Shown: positions 16,330 to 27,509 of the stretch, piece after piece
Layout of the letters: each line of letters begins with the position of its first letter
How positions within the stretch are numbered: position 1 is the first letter of the stretch
IMG/VR virus record: IMGVR_UViG_3300045257_000186
Location: 1-53,836 of that record
Length of the DNA: 53,836 bases
Strand: one strand, 5' to 3'
Source of the DNA: a virus
Program-made: the position numbers and the translations under genes
The notes under the pieces: generated by a model
Told to the model about the DNA's origin: nothing
Databases searched by the model: none
Seen by the model: the letters and a program-made list of their open reading frames with translations, nothing else

Positions 16330-19300
16330 TGGCAGGGGAGCCCGATCAATTTGCCGATTTCTCCCCCAAGGAACAGCCACGGGGGGCAGCCGACGAATTC
16401 GCCGATTTTAATCCACATACTCTAGCGACCGCGCCCAAAGAGGCGATCCCGCATGCACTGATGCAGAGGTTTAGCGACGGCCCATGGTCCGGCGGTGCAA
16501 GCCCGGTACGGTTCTTGAACGAGGGCGTCTTGACGCCAGCACAAAGCGCTGCCGAACAACTCCTGCGCACGCCGAACTCTATCATAGAGAAGATCGGCCG
16601 GGATGGACCGTTAGACGACGAAACCGAGAAGCCAGAGCAGCCGGACGACGCGGCCCGTACTGTAGCCACGGCGGGGGTGCTAGCCGGCGCAATCCATCCG
16701 TTCGCTCGTAGCGAGACATTTGCCTCATCGGAATATGCGAAACGCTATGCCGCCGAGCAGTTCAAGCGGGCGGCAGCAACGCCAGGCCTCTTCGGCGGCT
16801 TGCCGCGCGGGCTTTTAGGGCTTGCCGGCGCAGCAGGCGCGATGATCGCGAGCGGCCCCGAGTTGATAGAGTCGCTGTTTGAAAAAGCCCAAGAAGCCTA
16901 TCGAAAGGGCCTCACGCCAGAACAGGAAGCGGAATTTGCCACCAACGCCGCGTTACTGGAACTCGGTGGCGGCGAGATATTCAGGAAGCCTCCAGACCGC
17001 GCTATCGGTGTCGTTCCTAAGCCGCAAGACTTTGCCACCGCGGCGAAAGTGATCGCTGGCAAGGACGATCCTATCGTCGCCGACAAGGCCATCCGCCTGC
17101 ACGACGAATTCGGCATCAACCCGGCCGAGGTCGTTCACGATGCCAAGACCGATCCCGAGGTCGCCGCAAGCATGACGTCGCCGCAGATCGCGGACTTGCC
17201 CCGGAAATACACGGAAGGCGAGAAGAGCGAGGATCAAAAGTTAGATGAGGCGGCGGGTGTGATCGATTGGCGGGCACCCGTGGCTACGCCACGAATGGCG
17301 ATGCCGGGAGAATTAACGGCAGAGGTGAAGATTGACGACGCCTATTATACAGGGCCGACGCACCACGAGGCATATTTAAATGCGCTTAAAGAAATCGGCA
17401 AAGGACCGAAAGAGGTTGATGTCCAAGAGACTGATGGTTTTCTCACGGCAGAAGGAGAACATATTAGCCGCGCAGAGGCTAATGATCGATACGCCAATGT
17501 CGCTACCCGGCCGCCGCCATCCAATGAGTTCTCGGTCTACCATGAACAAGCCAGAGATAACGTCATTGCCGAAAGGGACCGCTATGCCGAAAGCCAAACG
17601 CCCGAAATCAAAACCGCCCTCGAAGCCGCAGCAGCAGACGTTGCAAGACAAGGTAGCGCAGGACCAGGCGGACTTGGCGAAATGGTCGGCGGTCGCGGCA
17701 CAGCCGAACTTACCGCCCGAGGTGGCGGAGGCGGCGCGGAACTTGGCGCACTCGAGCAGGCTGGCGGTTATGCTCGGCCAGAAGGCGCTGCTGTACCAGG
17801 AGCCGAATACCCCGGAGAACCCGGAGCCGCCGCCGGCGATGTTGGCGGACGAGAAGGCCCCGCAGTAGCGGCCGGTGCCGCGCCTACCGCCGCGCAACTG
17901 CCGCCGATCGGGGTCGGCGGTGCCGGAATGCCGCGCGCCAATCCGTACTTCACCTACGATGATCGGACGTTCGCCAAAGTATTCATCGGAGCGATAAGAA
18001 CCTACAAAAAAACCTTCCAACCAGAGCTTATCAGTGATCGGGCGCTGCAAGCCGAACCGTTGTTTGCAGCATTCAAATCGGCAACGGAGGAAGGGAAGGT
18101 GGGGGTTATCAAGCAATCCGAAGATGCCCGTCAATTCTGGCGGCCTACGACCGACACCGAACGGTTTGATTATGTGGATCGGGTCGAACGGCTGAAGCAG
18201 GGCGCGGTCATGCCCGCAGAGTGGAAGGAGAAGGCCGAGCGCCACCGCATAATGCTAGACGCGGCCGAGGCGATAGAAAAGGAATTCGGCTCCAAAGCCG
18301 CATACCGCGAAGACTATTTCCCGCATCAGTTTTTGGACCCGGATAAGGCGCGCGGTTTTGTCAATGCCAAGGTTGCCCAACTCGGGCCGACTTGGTTCCA
18401 AAAGGAGCGTGTTTTCGATTTGCTCCGTGAAGCACTTGAGTCCGGATTGCGGCTCAAGACCACCAACCCGGAGGACATGGTTGTAAACCGCCTACTATCG
18501 TCCGTCGACATGCAGGAGCGTATGAAGTTACTAAAAAGCTTGGAGGAAATGAATCTTTCCAGAAAAGTCACTGATCTCAATGGCGGCAATTATGGCAATC
18601 TGAACGACCATCTGCGCGAGGGTTGGCAACCGATCAACGCGCCGGATCGCGAGCAATGGTTGCTTCATCCTGACATTCAGCCATTATGGAAGAATGCCGT
18701 CGACGCCAAGGGCTTTTGGGCAATGGAGGGCCCGGTCGGTAGCAGTTTCCGCGCCTGGATGGCGTTCAAAGCGGTATGGGTGCCGATCAAGTTGGCGCTG
18801 ACGCTTTTCCATCCGTTGCATGTCTACGGCATCAATGTCGCGCAGGGCCTTGCGCGCGGGTGGACGCAAATCGTCAAAGGCGGTGATTTTCTTGGCGCGG
18901 CGCAAAGTGTGGCGGAAGGTGTCTATGGACCGATCCTCTCTGCCGTCCCTGGCGTGCCGCATCTAGGAAAAGACATTAAACTCGCTTGGGAAACGCCGAA
19001 AGAAGAGAGAACGCCACAGCAGCAAAGCTACGTCGACGTTTTGAACGACGGCGGCTTCGTGCCGCAAATGTCCGAGCAATTGAGGATCAATGCTAGGCGC
19101 GCGCTTGAAGAAGCAATGGATAAGGGCAGTTGGCTCAAGACTATTCCCGCCGCCATCCGGCGCGGCATCGAAATCATGCAGGCACCGATTTTCGAAAAGT
19201 GGATTCCGTCGCTCAAAGCAGCGGCGTATTTTAATGATTACCAAGCATTGATGGCGCGTCGGCCCGAGTTGCTGGACAATAAAATCCAAAGAATGGCGGC

Positions 19301-20629
19301 GGCGCGAACGATAGCAAAGTCCGTCGATAACCGTTTCGGTGAAATGTTTTACGGCGGCCTGTTTTGGAACCGCTACGTCAAGGACGCGGGGATCGCCTCG
19401 TTCCTCTCATTAAGCTGGAACCTCGGCGGCATGTTCCGCGAATTCGGCGGCGCGCTGCTAGAGCCGGAAGCCCGCCTGATCGACCGCATGATAAACGGCG
19501 CGCCGACAGAGACGCAGGCGACAATCAGGGATGCGCAGAATAAGTTGCCGATGGTGATTTCTTACGCTGCGTCTGGCGCGCTCTTTTTAGGGATGTTGAG
19601 TTGGGCATTGAGCGGAAAACCGCCAGAAGGGTTGGATTGGGTTTTCCCCCGCACCGGCAGAGACAACCCGGACGGCACGCCGCATCGGCTCACCAGCATG
19701 TTTTATCATCGCGAAATCCCGATGCTACTCAAGCATGTCCAAGAGCAGGGCGGCGGTGTAAGCGGGGCGTTCGTGGGCGGCGGCGAAATGCTCTACAACA
19801 AAATGCTGCTCCAACCTTTTAAGGAATTTCTGCAAAACAAGGACTACTACGGCTCGGACATTTGGGACGAGAACGGGCCGCTTTATACAAAGGCTTGGCA
19901 ATACCTCACCCACACATTAGGCGAGCAGGCTTCGCCAATAAGCATTAGCGGCGCCAAGCAATCCCTTCTGACAGGCGGCGATTGGAAGGAGGCCGCCTTG
20001 GCGATGATGGGCTTCGGTCCTGCACCGAGCTATGTCTCCCGCGACGCCGATCAAAACCGGATCGCCTACCTATACGATCGCCACGTCGCGCCATTTGCGC
20101 GCACAGAAGAGAGCGGCGAAAAATCACGGACCCGCATCGATATCCGCAATCAACTCTTGATCGCGCAAAAGAACAACGATCAGGCCGGATTGCAGAGGGC
20201 TGCAAACGAATGGATGAAAAACGGCGGTTCGCGGCTCGCCATGTCCAATATCTTGCTTCATGTTCCTGGCGATATCCAAATGTTCCGGAGGTTGGAAATC
20301 CCAGACCAGGAAGCGGTGATGAAGGGCGCAACGCCGGCAAACCAAGCGAGATACAAGCCCTATCTGAAAACCGATATCGCGGTGCAAGCGGCCAACCTGA
20401 CGATGCAGGCCGAGCAACAGCGGGCGCAGGGCAACGGCGTGGCGGCGACGGCGACCGAACAACAGCTCTCCAAACTCATCAGCGATGCGGCGAAGAGCGG
20501 CCAGATCACCAATCTCTCGTCGTTCCGTCGCGCCCTCGCGCAACAACTTACCGCGCGCCATGCCCCAGACATCGCTGCCATCATGGCGCAACCTAAAAAG
20601 ATGCGGTCGCAATACATGGGGCCGCCACA

Positions 20630-20633
<4 letters not shown>
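16329..20633 (+). CDS. Large internal virion / DNA-ejection protein, 1434 aa
   Basis: I start at ATG 16329, which overlaps the upstream stop, rather than at the GTG three bases earlier. Size and position match T7 gp16. The protein is mostly helical; hydrophobic stretches near residues 812 (AVWVPIKLALTLFHPL) and 1074 (MVISYAASGALFLGMLSWAL) could insert in a membrane. Around residue 370 is a recurrent phage/plasmid motif (GFLTAEGEHISRAEANDRYA). Residues ~420-535 are an Ala/Gly-rich low-complexity stretch whose codon positions look out of frame, because the same DNA carries the 17584-17868 frame. C-terminal helices follow (ANLTMQAEQQRAQGNGVAAT). Confidence 0.7.
17584..17868 (+). CDS. Overprinted gene inside the ejection-protein gene, 94 aa
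   Basis: In the +1 frame, ATG 17584 follows AAAGGGA at good spacing. The product begins with a basic Pro/Lys-rich segment (MPKAKRPKSKPPSKPQQQ), continues as an amphipathic helix (DKVAQDQADLAKWSAVAAQP, then EVAEAARNLAHSSRLAVMLG) and ends Pro/Glu-rich. Over ~51 codons from 17641, I count G/C at the third position in about 88% of codons of this frame against about 43% in the host frame, whose translation there is Gly/Ala low complexity. That is the signature expected if this frame is the selected one. A start at ATG 17542 is possible. Function unknown. Confidence 0.6.
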   Translation: MPKAKRPKSKPPSKPQQQTLQDKVAQDQADLAKWSAVAAQPNLPPEVAEAARNLAHSSRLAVMLGQKALLYQEPNTPENPEPPPAMLADEKAPQ

Positions 20634-22563
<1,930 letters not shown>

Positions 22564-22576
22564 GAAGGGGCCCCCG

Positions 22577-23077
22577 ATGTCCACCGTCAAGCTGAACTAC
22601 GCCTCGCCGGTCACGCTGACGATCACCAACGCCAGCTTGGCCACCTCCGCGACGGCCGGATGGCAATCGGCCGGGCAGGATAATACCTCAAACCTGTACC
22701 TCGATGCTCTAGTTCAAGTGAAACTCGCCGCAGTCAACACCGCGCCATCAGCCAGTGCCGCGATTTTTCTATACGCTTTTGGTGTGGCGGACGGCACGAC
22801 AACTGATTACGGCACCACTGGCGCGGCGGCGGTCACGGGGAGCGAGGGCACGCTGACGTTTCCGAACGTCACGACACTGGTGCCGGTGTGCCCGCTGATC
22901 GGGATCATCCCCTATCCGACACAGAATGTCGCGATTATCTCGCCGCCGTTCTCGATCGCGGCAGCGTTCAATAACATTTTGCCGGCCAAGTATGCGATCG
23001 GCATGGTCAACAATAGCGGCATGACACTCAGCGTCACCAGCATCAAGATCGTGCCGGTTTATAATACGGTGGTCTGA
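22577..23077 (+). CDS. Fibre-locus structural protein, 166 aa
   Basis: It starts 13 bases after the fibre stop with a G-rich leader (AAGGGGCCCCCG). The sequence is beta-rich, mainly Ala/Thr/Val (VTLTITNASLATSATAGWQS; YFGVADGTT-type loop), without membrane segments. The pattern resembles small phage tail or fibre-associated proteins of unknown structure. It is probably an accessory or receptor-binding subunit of the neighbouring fibre. Confidence 0.55.
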   Translation: MSTVKLNYASPVTLTITNASLATSATAGWQSAGQDNTSNLYLDALVQVKLAAVNTAPSASAAIFLYAFGVADGTTTDYGTTGAAAVTGSEGTLTFPNVTTLVPVCPLIGIIPYPTQNVAIISPPFSIAAAFNNILPAKYAIGMVNNSGMTLSVTSIKIVPVYNTVV

Positions 23078-23079
23078 CC

Positions 23080-23847
23080 GTGGCCTATAAGTTCAACGGC
23101 ACAACGCAAGAAATCCAAATAACCTCGCCGCCGGTATCGGCATTGCCGTTGACGATGATGGTCGATTGCAACCCGGGCTCCCAGAGCAGCGGGGCAATAC
23201 CGTTGTCTATCACGAACGCAACCCTCGCCCTCGACGGCTGGTTTCTTATAGCTGGTGCCAGCAGCGGTGCGACAATTCTTGCCAGGGCGTCGCAGGGCGG
23301 CTCGCAGACAACCGGAAGCTCTCTCGCAAATTTCTTTGCTGGCTCACGCCATATAGCGACAGGGGTGTTTACGTCGAATACATCGCGACAAGTCTTTTGC
23401 GATAATCAAGCCGGTGCCGTGGAGGCGACATCTAAAATCCCAACCGGACCACAGAACAGACTTACCATATCGGGGGCTAACCAGAGCGCCCAATTTATCC
23501 TCCCATTTATCGGCCCGATGTCCCGAGTGTGCCTTTGGTCACAAGCGTTGACTTTCGCAGAGCATATTGAGGTCTACCGCGGCACCGATCCCCGATCCAT
23601 CAGACCAAGTGCCATTGCTCTTTATTCTGATTTTGCCATGGTTCCGCTTGTGACCACGAATCTTATTAGCAAGCCACCGCGTTCGATCTATTTGCCCATT
23701 ACTAGGAACGCGATCAGCTCACCAGCATTCCCGACGCTGGTACCGAGCACGTCCGCCGGCTTGCCGCCGCTCCAAATTCCACGGCCGCCACTGCGCCGAC
23801 TCCCGGCGGGTCCAGCCACCCGCGCCTTCGGAACCATCATCGGATGA
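23080..23847 (+). CDS. LamG/concanavalin-like fibre-locus protein, 255 aa
   Basis: GTG start two bases after the preceding stop. The fold pattern is LamG-like: FNGTTQEIQITSPPVSALPL near the start, then FVxGSRHIATGVFTSNTSRQ-type strands and the closing SRVCLWSQALTFAEHIEVYR, a motif typical of laminin-G-like phage proteins. The last ~60 residues are Pro/Arg-rich (LPPLQIPRPPLRRLP). A carbohydrate-contact role in the adsorption apparatus is likely by analogy. Confidence 0.6.
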   Translation: MAYKFNGTTQEIQITSPPVSALPLTMMVDCNPGSQSSGAIPLSITNATLALDGWFLIAGASSGATILARASQGGSQTTGSSLANFFAGSRHIATGVFTSNTSRQVFCDNQAGAVEATSKIPTGPQNRLTISGANQSAQFILPFIGPMSRVCLWSQALTFAEHIEVYRGTDPRSIRPSAIALYSDFAMVPLVTTNLISKPPRSIYLPITRNAISSPAFPTLVPSTSAGLPPLQIPRPPLRRLPAGPATRAFGTIIG

Positions 23848-23972
23848 GACCAGGAAAAATCCCGATCAAGCCGCCCGCTGTCCGTCGCCAGGCCGCGCAG
23901 CAGCCTAAGCCGATCCCCAAGCCGTTCCTGACCCGGCCAGCGATACGGCCGATTAGGAGGCCCAAGGTTTAG
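23844..23972 (+). CDS. Small basic proline-rich protein, 42 aa
   Basis: ATG 23844 overlaps the preceding stop (ATGA). The peptide is extremely Pro/Arg/Lys-rich (MRPGKIPIKPPAVRRQ at the start, IRPIRRPKV at the end). It contains the AGGAGG used as ribosome site by the following membrane-protein gene. It could be a real basic peptide or a leader translated for coupling; it continues the composition of the preceding protein's tail. Confidence 0.4.
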   Translation: MRPGKIPIKPPAVRRQAAQQPKPIPKPFLTRPAIRPIRRPKV

Positions 23973-23974
23973 CG

Positions 23975-24268
23975 ATGGAATTGCTCTGCATCATTTTCTT
24001 TCTCTGGCTGATTAGCTGCGCCTTTCCCTCTAGCGGCAGCGGCCACCATTTCGAGCCTATGATGGTTGTTGTGTTCATCGTTTGCGCAGCGGCGCTCGTT
24101 GGCTATGTAGCCATCGGTATTTACATTATGGCCGGCGTGGATTGGCTTACCGATAGCGGGTGGGTGGCTGTGCTCGCGGGAGCCGCATACTTCGTTGGAA
24201 CGATATGGTTGAATAAGTGGAACGCTGAAAGGCTGGATCGCCGAGATGAAGCGACGCGGCATAATTAA
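23975..24268 (+). CDS. Holin candidate, 97 aa with three hydrophobic segments
   Basis: Hydrophobic segments lie at about residues 2-19, 29-53 and 62-81, followed by a charged tail (NKWNAERLDRRDEATRHN). Size, topology and a position overlapping the start of the endolysin gene by 23 bases fit a three-segment holin. A strong AGGAGG precedes the ATG by about 17 bases. No sequence family was recognised, so this rests on topology and neighbours. Confidence 0.5.
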   Translation: MELLCIIFFLWLISCAFPSSGSGHHFEPMMVVVFIVCAAALVGYVAIGIYIMAGVDWLTDSGWVAVLAGAAYFVGTIWLNKWNAERLDRRDEATRHN

Positions 24269-24812
24269 ACGGCTCCGCGCGCTTGCGCCGATGACCGTCA
24301 GTCCGATCGGCGTCGAGAAGATCGTTCAGCGCGAGGGTGTCTACCTCCATGCCTATCAGGATACGGTGGGCGTTTGGACGATAGGGACCGGCCACACCTC
24401 GGCTGCGGGTCCGCCGCCGGTCTACCGGGGAATGACGATAACCGAGCAGCAGAATGAGCAAATCCTAGCGAACGACCTCAAACCGATTGTCGCGCAGCTT
24501 AACGCCACAATCCAGGTACCCTGCCTGCAAAACCAATTCGACGCCTTCGTATCGATCGTTTTCAACGTCGGCCCTAAATTCCTGCACTCGACTGCCATGC
24601 GGTTGTTCAATGCCGGCGACAATGCCGGTTGCGCCCAGGCGATCATGATGTGGCGGATTCCTCCGGAAATCATCGGACGGCGCAATACCGAGCGCATCCA
24701 GTTTTTGACGCCCTATCCGGTGGGTGCTAGAAGCGTACTTCGGCGTGGCAAGGTCAGGCAAAGGTTAGGCTCGGTTAGGCCTGGTGCGGCAAGGCGCGGC
24801 AAGGTGAGGTAA
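24246..24812 (+). CDS. Endolysin, GH24 muramidase
   Basis: Cleaves the MurNAc-GlcNAc bond of peptidoglycan. The T4-lysozyme triad is visible: E30 (VQREGVYLHAYQD), D39 and T45 (VGVWTIGTGHT), with the E-9-D-6-T spacing of the family, plus FDAFVSIVFNVG and RRNTERIQFL. The N-terminus is basic without a signal peptide, so export is expected through a holin. The last ~20 residues (GKVRQRLGSVRPGAARRGKV) are not part of the GH24 fold; they are translated from a 5-bp repeat array that has replaced or extended the normal end. Confidence 0.85.
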   Translation: MKRRGIIKRLRALAPMTVSPIGVEKIVQREGVYLHAYQDTVGVWTIGTGHTSAAGPPPVYRGMTITEQQNEQILANDLKPIVAQLNATIQVPCLQNQFDAFVSIVFNVGPKFLHSTAMRLFNAGDNAGCAQAIMMWRIPPEIIGRRNTERIQFLTPYPVGARSVLRRGKVRQRLGSVRPGAARRGKVR

Positions 24813-24814
24813 GG
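24742..24814 (+). repeat. Degenerate 5-bp array A, GGYNN, 14 units
   Basis: The + strand reads GGCGT, GGCAA, GGTCA, GGCAA(A), GGTTA, GGCTC, GGTTA, GGCCT, GGTGC, GGCAA, GGCGC, GGCAA, GGTGA, GGTAA, GG. All units fit GGYNN; one has an extra base. The array runs through the last codons and stop of the endolysin gene and ends at the ribosome site (AAGGAA) of the next gene. The three other arrays are at 31556, 32344 and 35772. Confidence 0.85.
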
Positions 24815-24821
24815 AACTTCC

Positions 24822-25073
24822 GTGTCAACACAGCAACGATACTCGTTTTTAGCTAACGCCCTAGTCGGTTACGCGCATCAATGGATCGCCACGCTGCCCG
24901 GCTTCGAGCAATCCTTCATCCCGATGGAGAAAATACCAGCCGCGGCGGGCGCGCTGTCGAAATTCTGCGTCGATACGATCGATCAATACGACGCCAAGAA
25001 CCCACCCGTTCCCGCCCCCACGCCGCCCGCACCGGCCTCAACGCCGCTTAAACGAGGAAGGCCACGCAAATGA
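24822..25073 (+). CDS. Hypothetical protein with AT-hook-like tail, 83 aa
   Basis: GTG start after AAGGAACTTCC. The N-terminal ~55 residues are helical (FLANALVGYAHQWIATLPGF), then a Pro-rich linker (PPVPAPTPPAPASTP) and a basic tip KRGRPRK that resembles an AT-hook. The stop overlaps the next ATG (ATGA). It lies between the endolysin and a two-segment membrane protein, so a lysis accessory role is possible; the AT-hook resemblance could be coincidental. Confidence 0.5.
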   Translation: MSTQQRYSFLANALVGYAHQWIATLPGFEQSFIPMEKIPAAAGALSKFCVDTIDQYDAKNPPVPAPTPPAPASTPLKRGRPRK

Positions 25074-25309
25074 CGATTGATCCGAGAGTAGGGGCGTGGG
25101 TGAATTTCATTGTGCTGGTTCTGGGCGCTATCGGTGCTGGCACTGTAGTATTGGCGGGACTTCCAGACGCAACCAATACGATAATCAAGACGTGGGCGCT
25201 TAACGGCGTTGTTATCCTGTCTGCGGCTAACGTAGTGTTTCATCTTTACGACACGCCATCGGTTACGCCTACCGGCCTAAAGCGCATGGTCGCGCCGCCG
25301 CAGCCATGA
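25070..25309 (+). CDS. Small membrane protein with two segments, possible second holin
   Basis: Two hydrophobic segments at about residues 9-30 (WVNFIVLVLGAIGAGTVVLA) and 41-59 (TWALNGVVILSAANVVFHLY) separated by a short polar loop, with a Pro-rich C-terminus. The topology fits a class II holin or antiholin. The start is coupled to the preceding gene by an ATGA overlap and the stop abuts the next ATG. Confidence 0.5.
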   Translation: MTIDPRVGAWVNFIVLVLGAIGAGTVVLAGLPDATNTIIKTWALNGVVILSAANVVFHLYDTPSVTPTGLKRMVAPPQP

Positions 25310-25906
25310 ATGGCCGAACAGGTTGTCATTCAGTTTAGCACCACAGCGCACAATACCTGGCGATTGCGTTGGAAAAACCGTTGGTCAGAAGCCATCCGCC
25401 GCGCCGGCCATACTCAGTTTAGTCATTCCGATCTAGTGCTGGGGGACGGCTCTTTGCTAGGAGCGTCCAACAACCCCAAGGCTCCGGTTATTCGTGGCAA
25501 TCCCAATGGTGTCGCAATAAGGCCGCCAAACTATGAGCTGTGGGGCTACCGCCGTCGCATGGTTCTGGAAACACCACGGGCCAAAGACATCGAAAACCTA
25601 TGGCTGTCGCAAGTCGGCAAGGATTTCGACACAACCTTTATCTGGGATTTTGTCTCCGACAAGTGGCCGGGTGCCCGAGATTGGCGCCTTACCGACCGTT
25701 GGGTTTGTGCCGAAGGTATAACGTGGTCGATGGAGACGGCGGGCTTTTGGGCCGATGATTTTCCTGACGGCAAGCTGCCTTGGCCAAAAAATAGAGTTTC
25801 CCCGACCGATCTGCTATTAGTGCTGTTGACCGACCGCCGATGGGTAAATCGTGATACGTTCTGGAATGCCGTGCCGGGACTGAAACTCGATCCCGGCGAA
25901 ATCTAA
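25310..25906 (+). CDS. Permuted papain/NlpC-P60-like protein, 198 aa
   Basis: A histidine in an N-terminal strand (TQFSHSDLVLGDG, H39) and a cysteine in a later helix start (WVCAEGITWS, C133) reproduce the permuted order seen in YaeF/YiiX-type papain-fold enzymes, where His precedes Cys. The surrounding pattern (GSLLGAS, VGKDFDTTFIWDFV) fits as well. Such enzymes act as peptidases, amidases or acyltransferases. There is no signal peptide. Placed in the lysis block, it may act on peptidoglycan peptides or lipids once released. Assignment is by motif order only. Confidence 0.5.
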   Translation: MAEQVVIQFSTTAHNTWRLRWKNRWSEAIRRAGHTQFSHSDLVLGDGSLLGASNNPKAPVIRGNPNGVAIRPPNYELWGYRRRMVLETPRAKDIENLWLSQVGKDFDTTFIWDFVSDKWPGARDWRLTDRWVCAEGITWSMETAGFWADDFPDGKLPWPKNRVSPTDLLLVLLTDRRWVNRDTFWNAVPGLKLDPGEI

Positions 25907-25917
25907 GGGAGAACACC

Positions 25918-26103
25918 ATGCGGCTCCTGGTGGCGCTTTTGCTTCTATCGCTGATGTTTCCCTTGGGAGGCTGCGCCCTGATCGCCGCTGGCTTTGTCGG
26001 CGCCGCGTTGGAGCGTCATCAATGGGAACAGCAGCGTCAGCAATATTACTACCATCAGTGGGGACGCTACCGCCCAGCCTACTACTCAAACAGAGGACGC
26101 TGA
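25918..26103 (+). CDS. Small lipoprotein, 61 aa
   Basis: The N-terminus is a lipoprotein signal peptide with lipobox LGGC (C19): MRLLVALLLLSLMFPLGGC. The mature part is ~42 residues with a short hydrophobic start and a Gln/Tyr/Arg-rich tail (QQQRQQYYYHQWGRYRP). GGAGAACACC precedes the ATG. It could be an outer-membrane spanin-like protein (Rz1 type), though Rz1 is usually Pro-rich and paired with an overlapping Rz gene, which is not evident here. Confidence 0.55.
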   Translation: MRLLVALLLLSLMFPLGGCALIAAGFVGAALERHQWEQQRQQYYYHQWGRYRPAYYSNRGR

Positions 26104-26105
26104 CC

Positions 26106-26447
26106 ATGCGTAAGATGACGATTGCTGCGGTTACGGCGCTGTCTTTGCTGACAGGGTGCAGCTCTGTCCAAATCACCAGTTTTCTAGCACAGGTGCAGGC
26201 GGACGCTGCGAGCCTTTGCCTGTTTGTGCCGACAATTGACACCATCCTCAATGTTGCCGCGGCTCTAGGAATACCGGCAACGGGAATTGCCGGGGCGGCT
26301 ATTAACACGGTCGCCGCTGCGATTTGCAGCCAAGTCCCGCCGCCTGCTTCGGCACGGTTCCGCTCGCTTGCCCCGCAAGGTGGTGGCCCGGCCAAGACTG
26401 TCGGCAACGTCAACGGCGTCCAGGTTAACGGCTGGCGCACGCACTAA
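26106..26447 (+). CDS. Second lipoprotein, 113 aa
   Basis: Start chosen at ATG 26106, two bases after the preceding stop; the frame is open further upstream but inside the first lipoprotein gene. It has a signal peptide with lipobox LTGC (C18), then a helical Ala/Val-rich region with two cysteines (ASLCLFVP and AAICSQVPP) and a Gly-rich tail. Its stop overlaps the next ATG (TAATG). Two adjacent lipoproteins in a lysis block suggest envelope remodelling or superinfection exclusion; no family recognised. Confidence 0.55.
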   Translation: MRKMTIAAVTALSLLTGCSSVQITSFLAQVQADAASLCLFVPTIDTILNVAAALGIPATGIAGAAINTVAAAICSQVPPPASARFRSLAPQGGGPAKTVGNVNGVQVNGWRTH

Positions 26448-27265
26448 TGCCCGACGACCTCGGTAAGCTCCCGCCGGTGCCTAACGCTGGCGTTCAGGAA
26501 CCGCTTGATCTCCCCGGCATGATGCTCGGCAAGCTCGGTGCCAAGTATATCAAAGGGGTTCCGGCGCTCGGGATTTACACCGCACAGCTACCCCCGCCGC
26601 CTGCATCGATCGCTTATAGCGGGGGATTACGCCAGCTTGGCCCGATGGCAAACGACAGGACGTCCGATTGCACTTGCGCGGCCTGCGGTCACGCCATCCA
26701 AGTATGGACATCAATGACCTCGGGAGAGGTTGTTGTGCCGGATGCGGCTATCGTCGATTTTTATTCACGCGAGTCCGGATACGTTCCCGGCGACCCCAAT
26801 ACCGACAATGGCGCGGTAGCGTCCGAGGTGCTGCTCTATTGGTACAAGAATCCGCTGGCCGGTCACGCGCTGGCTGGATTCGCCTCGATCCGCCCCGGCA
26901 ACCGCACCTCGATCCGCGATGCCATCTACCTGTTCGGCATTTGCTATCTCGGCGTGCAACTCCCTATTAGCGCCCAACGCGCTACGAGCTGGTCTTTGTC
27001 GCAAGACCAATCTCTGACCGGCTCTTGGGAGCCGGGCTCTTGGGGCGGCCACGCCATCCCGGCTTGCGATTATGACGAGAACGGCGTGACAGTCATTTCC
27101 TGGGGCAAACTGATAAAGGCATCATGGACCTGGCTGGACGCCTACATGGACGAGGGTTATGCGATTTTGTCTAAGGATTGGATGAACGCGCTCGATAATT
27201 CCCCGCCGGGGTTCGATTTTGCCGCCCTGGAAACCGACATGAACTCGCTGCGGGTATCGCCGTGA
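26447..27265 (+). CDS. Papain-like/C39-like cysteine peptidase fold protein, 272 aa
   Basis: Candidate catalytic cysteine in NDRTSDCTCAACGHAIQVW (C75, C77 or C80), histidine in GSWGGHAIPACDYD (H202), and the following VTVISWG strand that in papain-like enzymes carries the third residue. No signal peptide. The arrangement resembles C39/papain-type peptidases. It is coupled to the second lipoprotein (TAATG) and overlaps the next gene by four bases. Together with 25310-25906 it makes two different papain-fold candidates in one block. Confidence 0.5.
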   Translation: MPDDLGKLPPVPNAGVQEPLDLPGMMLGKLGAKYIKGVPALGIYTAQLPPPPASIAYSGGLRQLGPMANDRTSDCTCAACGHAIQVWTSMTSGEVVVPDAAIVDFYSRESGYVPGDPNTDNGAVASEVLLYWYKNPLAGHALAGFASIRPGNRTSIRDAIYLFGICYLGVQLPISAQRATSWSLSQDQSLTGSWEPGSWGGHAIPACDYDENGVTVISWGKLIKASWTWLDAYMDEGYAILSKDWMNALDNSPPGFDFAALETDMNSLRVSP

Positions 27266-27492
27266 AATGGCTACTCGCCTTTGCTCTGGGCTTTGCCCTA
27301 GCCGGGTCTGTTCAGGCAATCAAAAAGGCATTTGGCGCCGGCCCCGACGCCTTCGTGCAAATGCTCGAGCGCAGGGAGGGCGTGTTCCCCGGCCAAACCA
27401 AGGTGCTGCCCGACTGCAACTGTACCGTGCGCTACCTTGGCACCGTCAGGCACGGTCGCGTATACTCAGTCCAAATTGAGAAGCTGGATTGA
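27262..27492 (+). CDS. Exported or membrane-anchored small protein, 76 aa
   Basis: It starts with a signal-like segment (MKWLLAFALGFALAGSVQA) with an AQA-type junction, then FVQMLERREGVFPGQTKVLP and a Cys pair (CNC) in a beta-rich end. The start overlaps the preceding stop (GTGAAATGG region, four bases). A small periplasmic protein is likely; function unknown. Confidence 0.5.
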   Translation: MKWLLAFALGFALAGSVQAIKKAFGAGPDAFVQMLERREGVFPGQTKVLPDCNCTVRYLGTVRHGRVYSVQIEKLD

Positions 27493-27509
27493 GGAAACGC
27501 GGGGCATAA

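Noticed and set aside
17376-18245. 289-residue antisense frame opposite the overprinted region
   Set aside because: Cys/Phe/Ser-rich shadow without a ribosome site; third-position counts favour the + strand frame 17584-17868.
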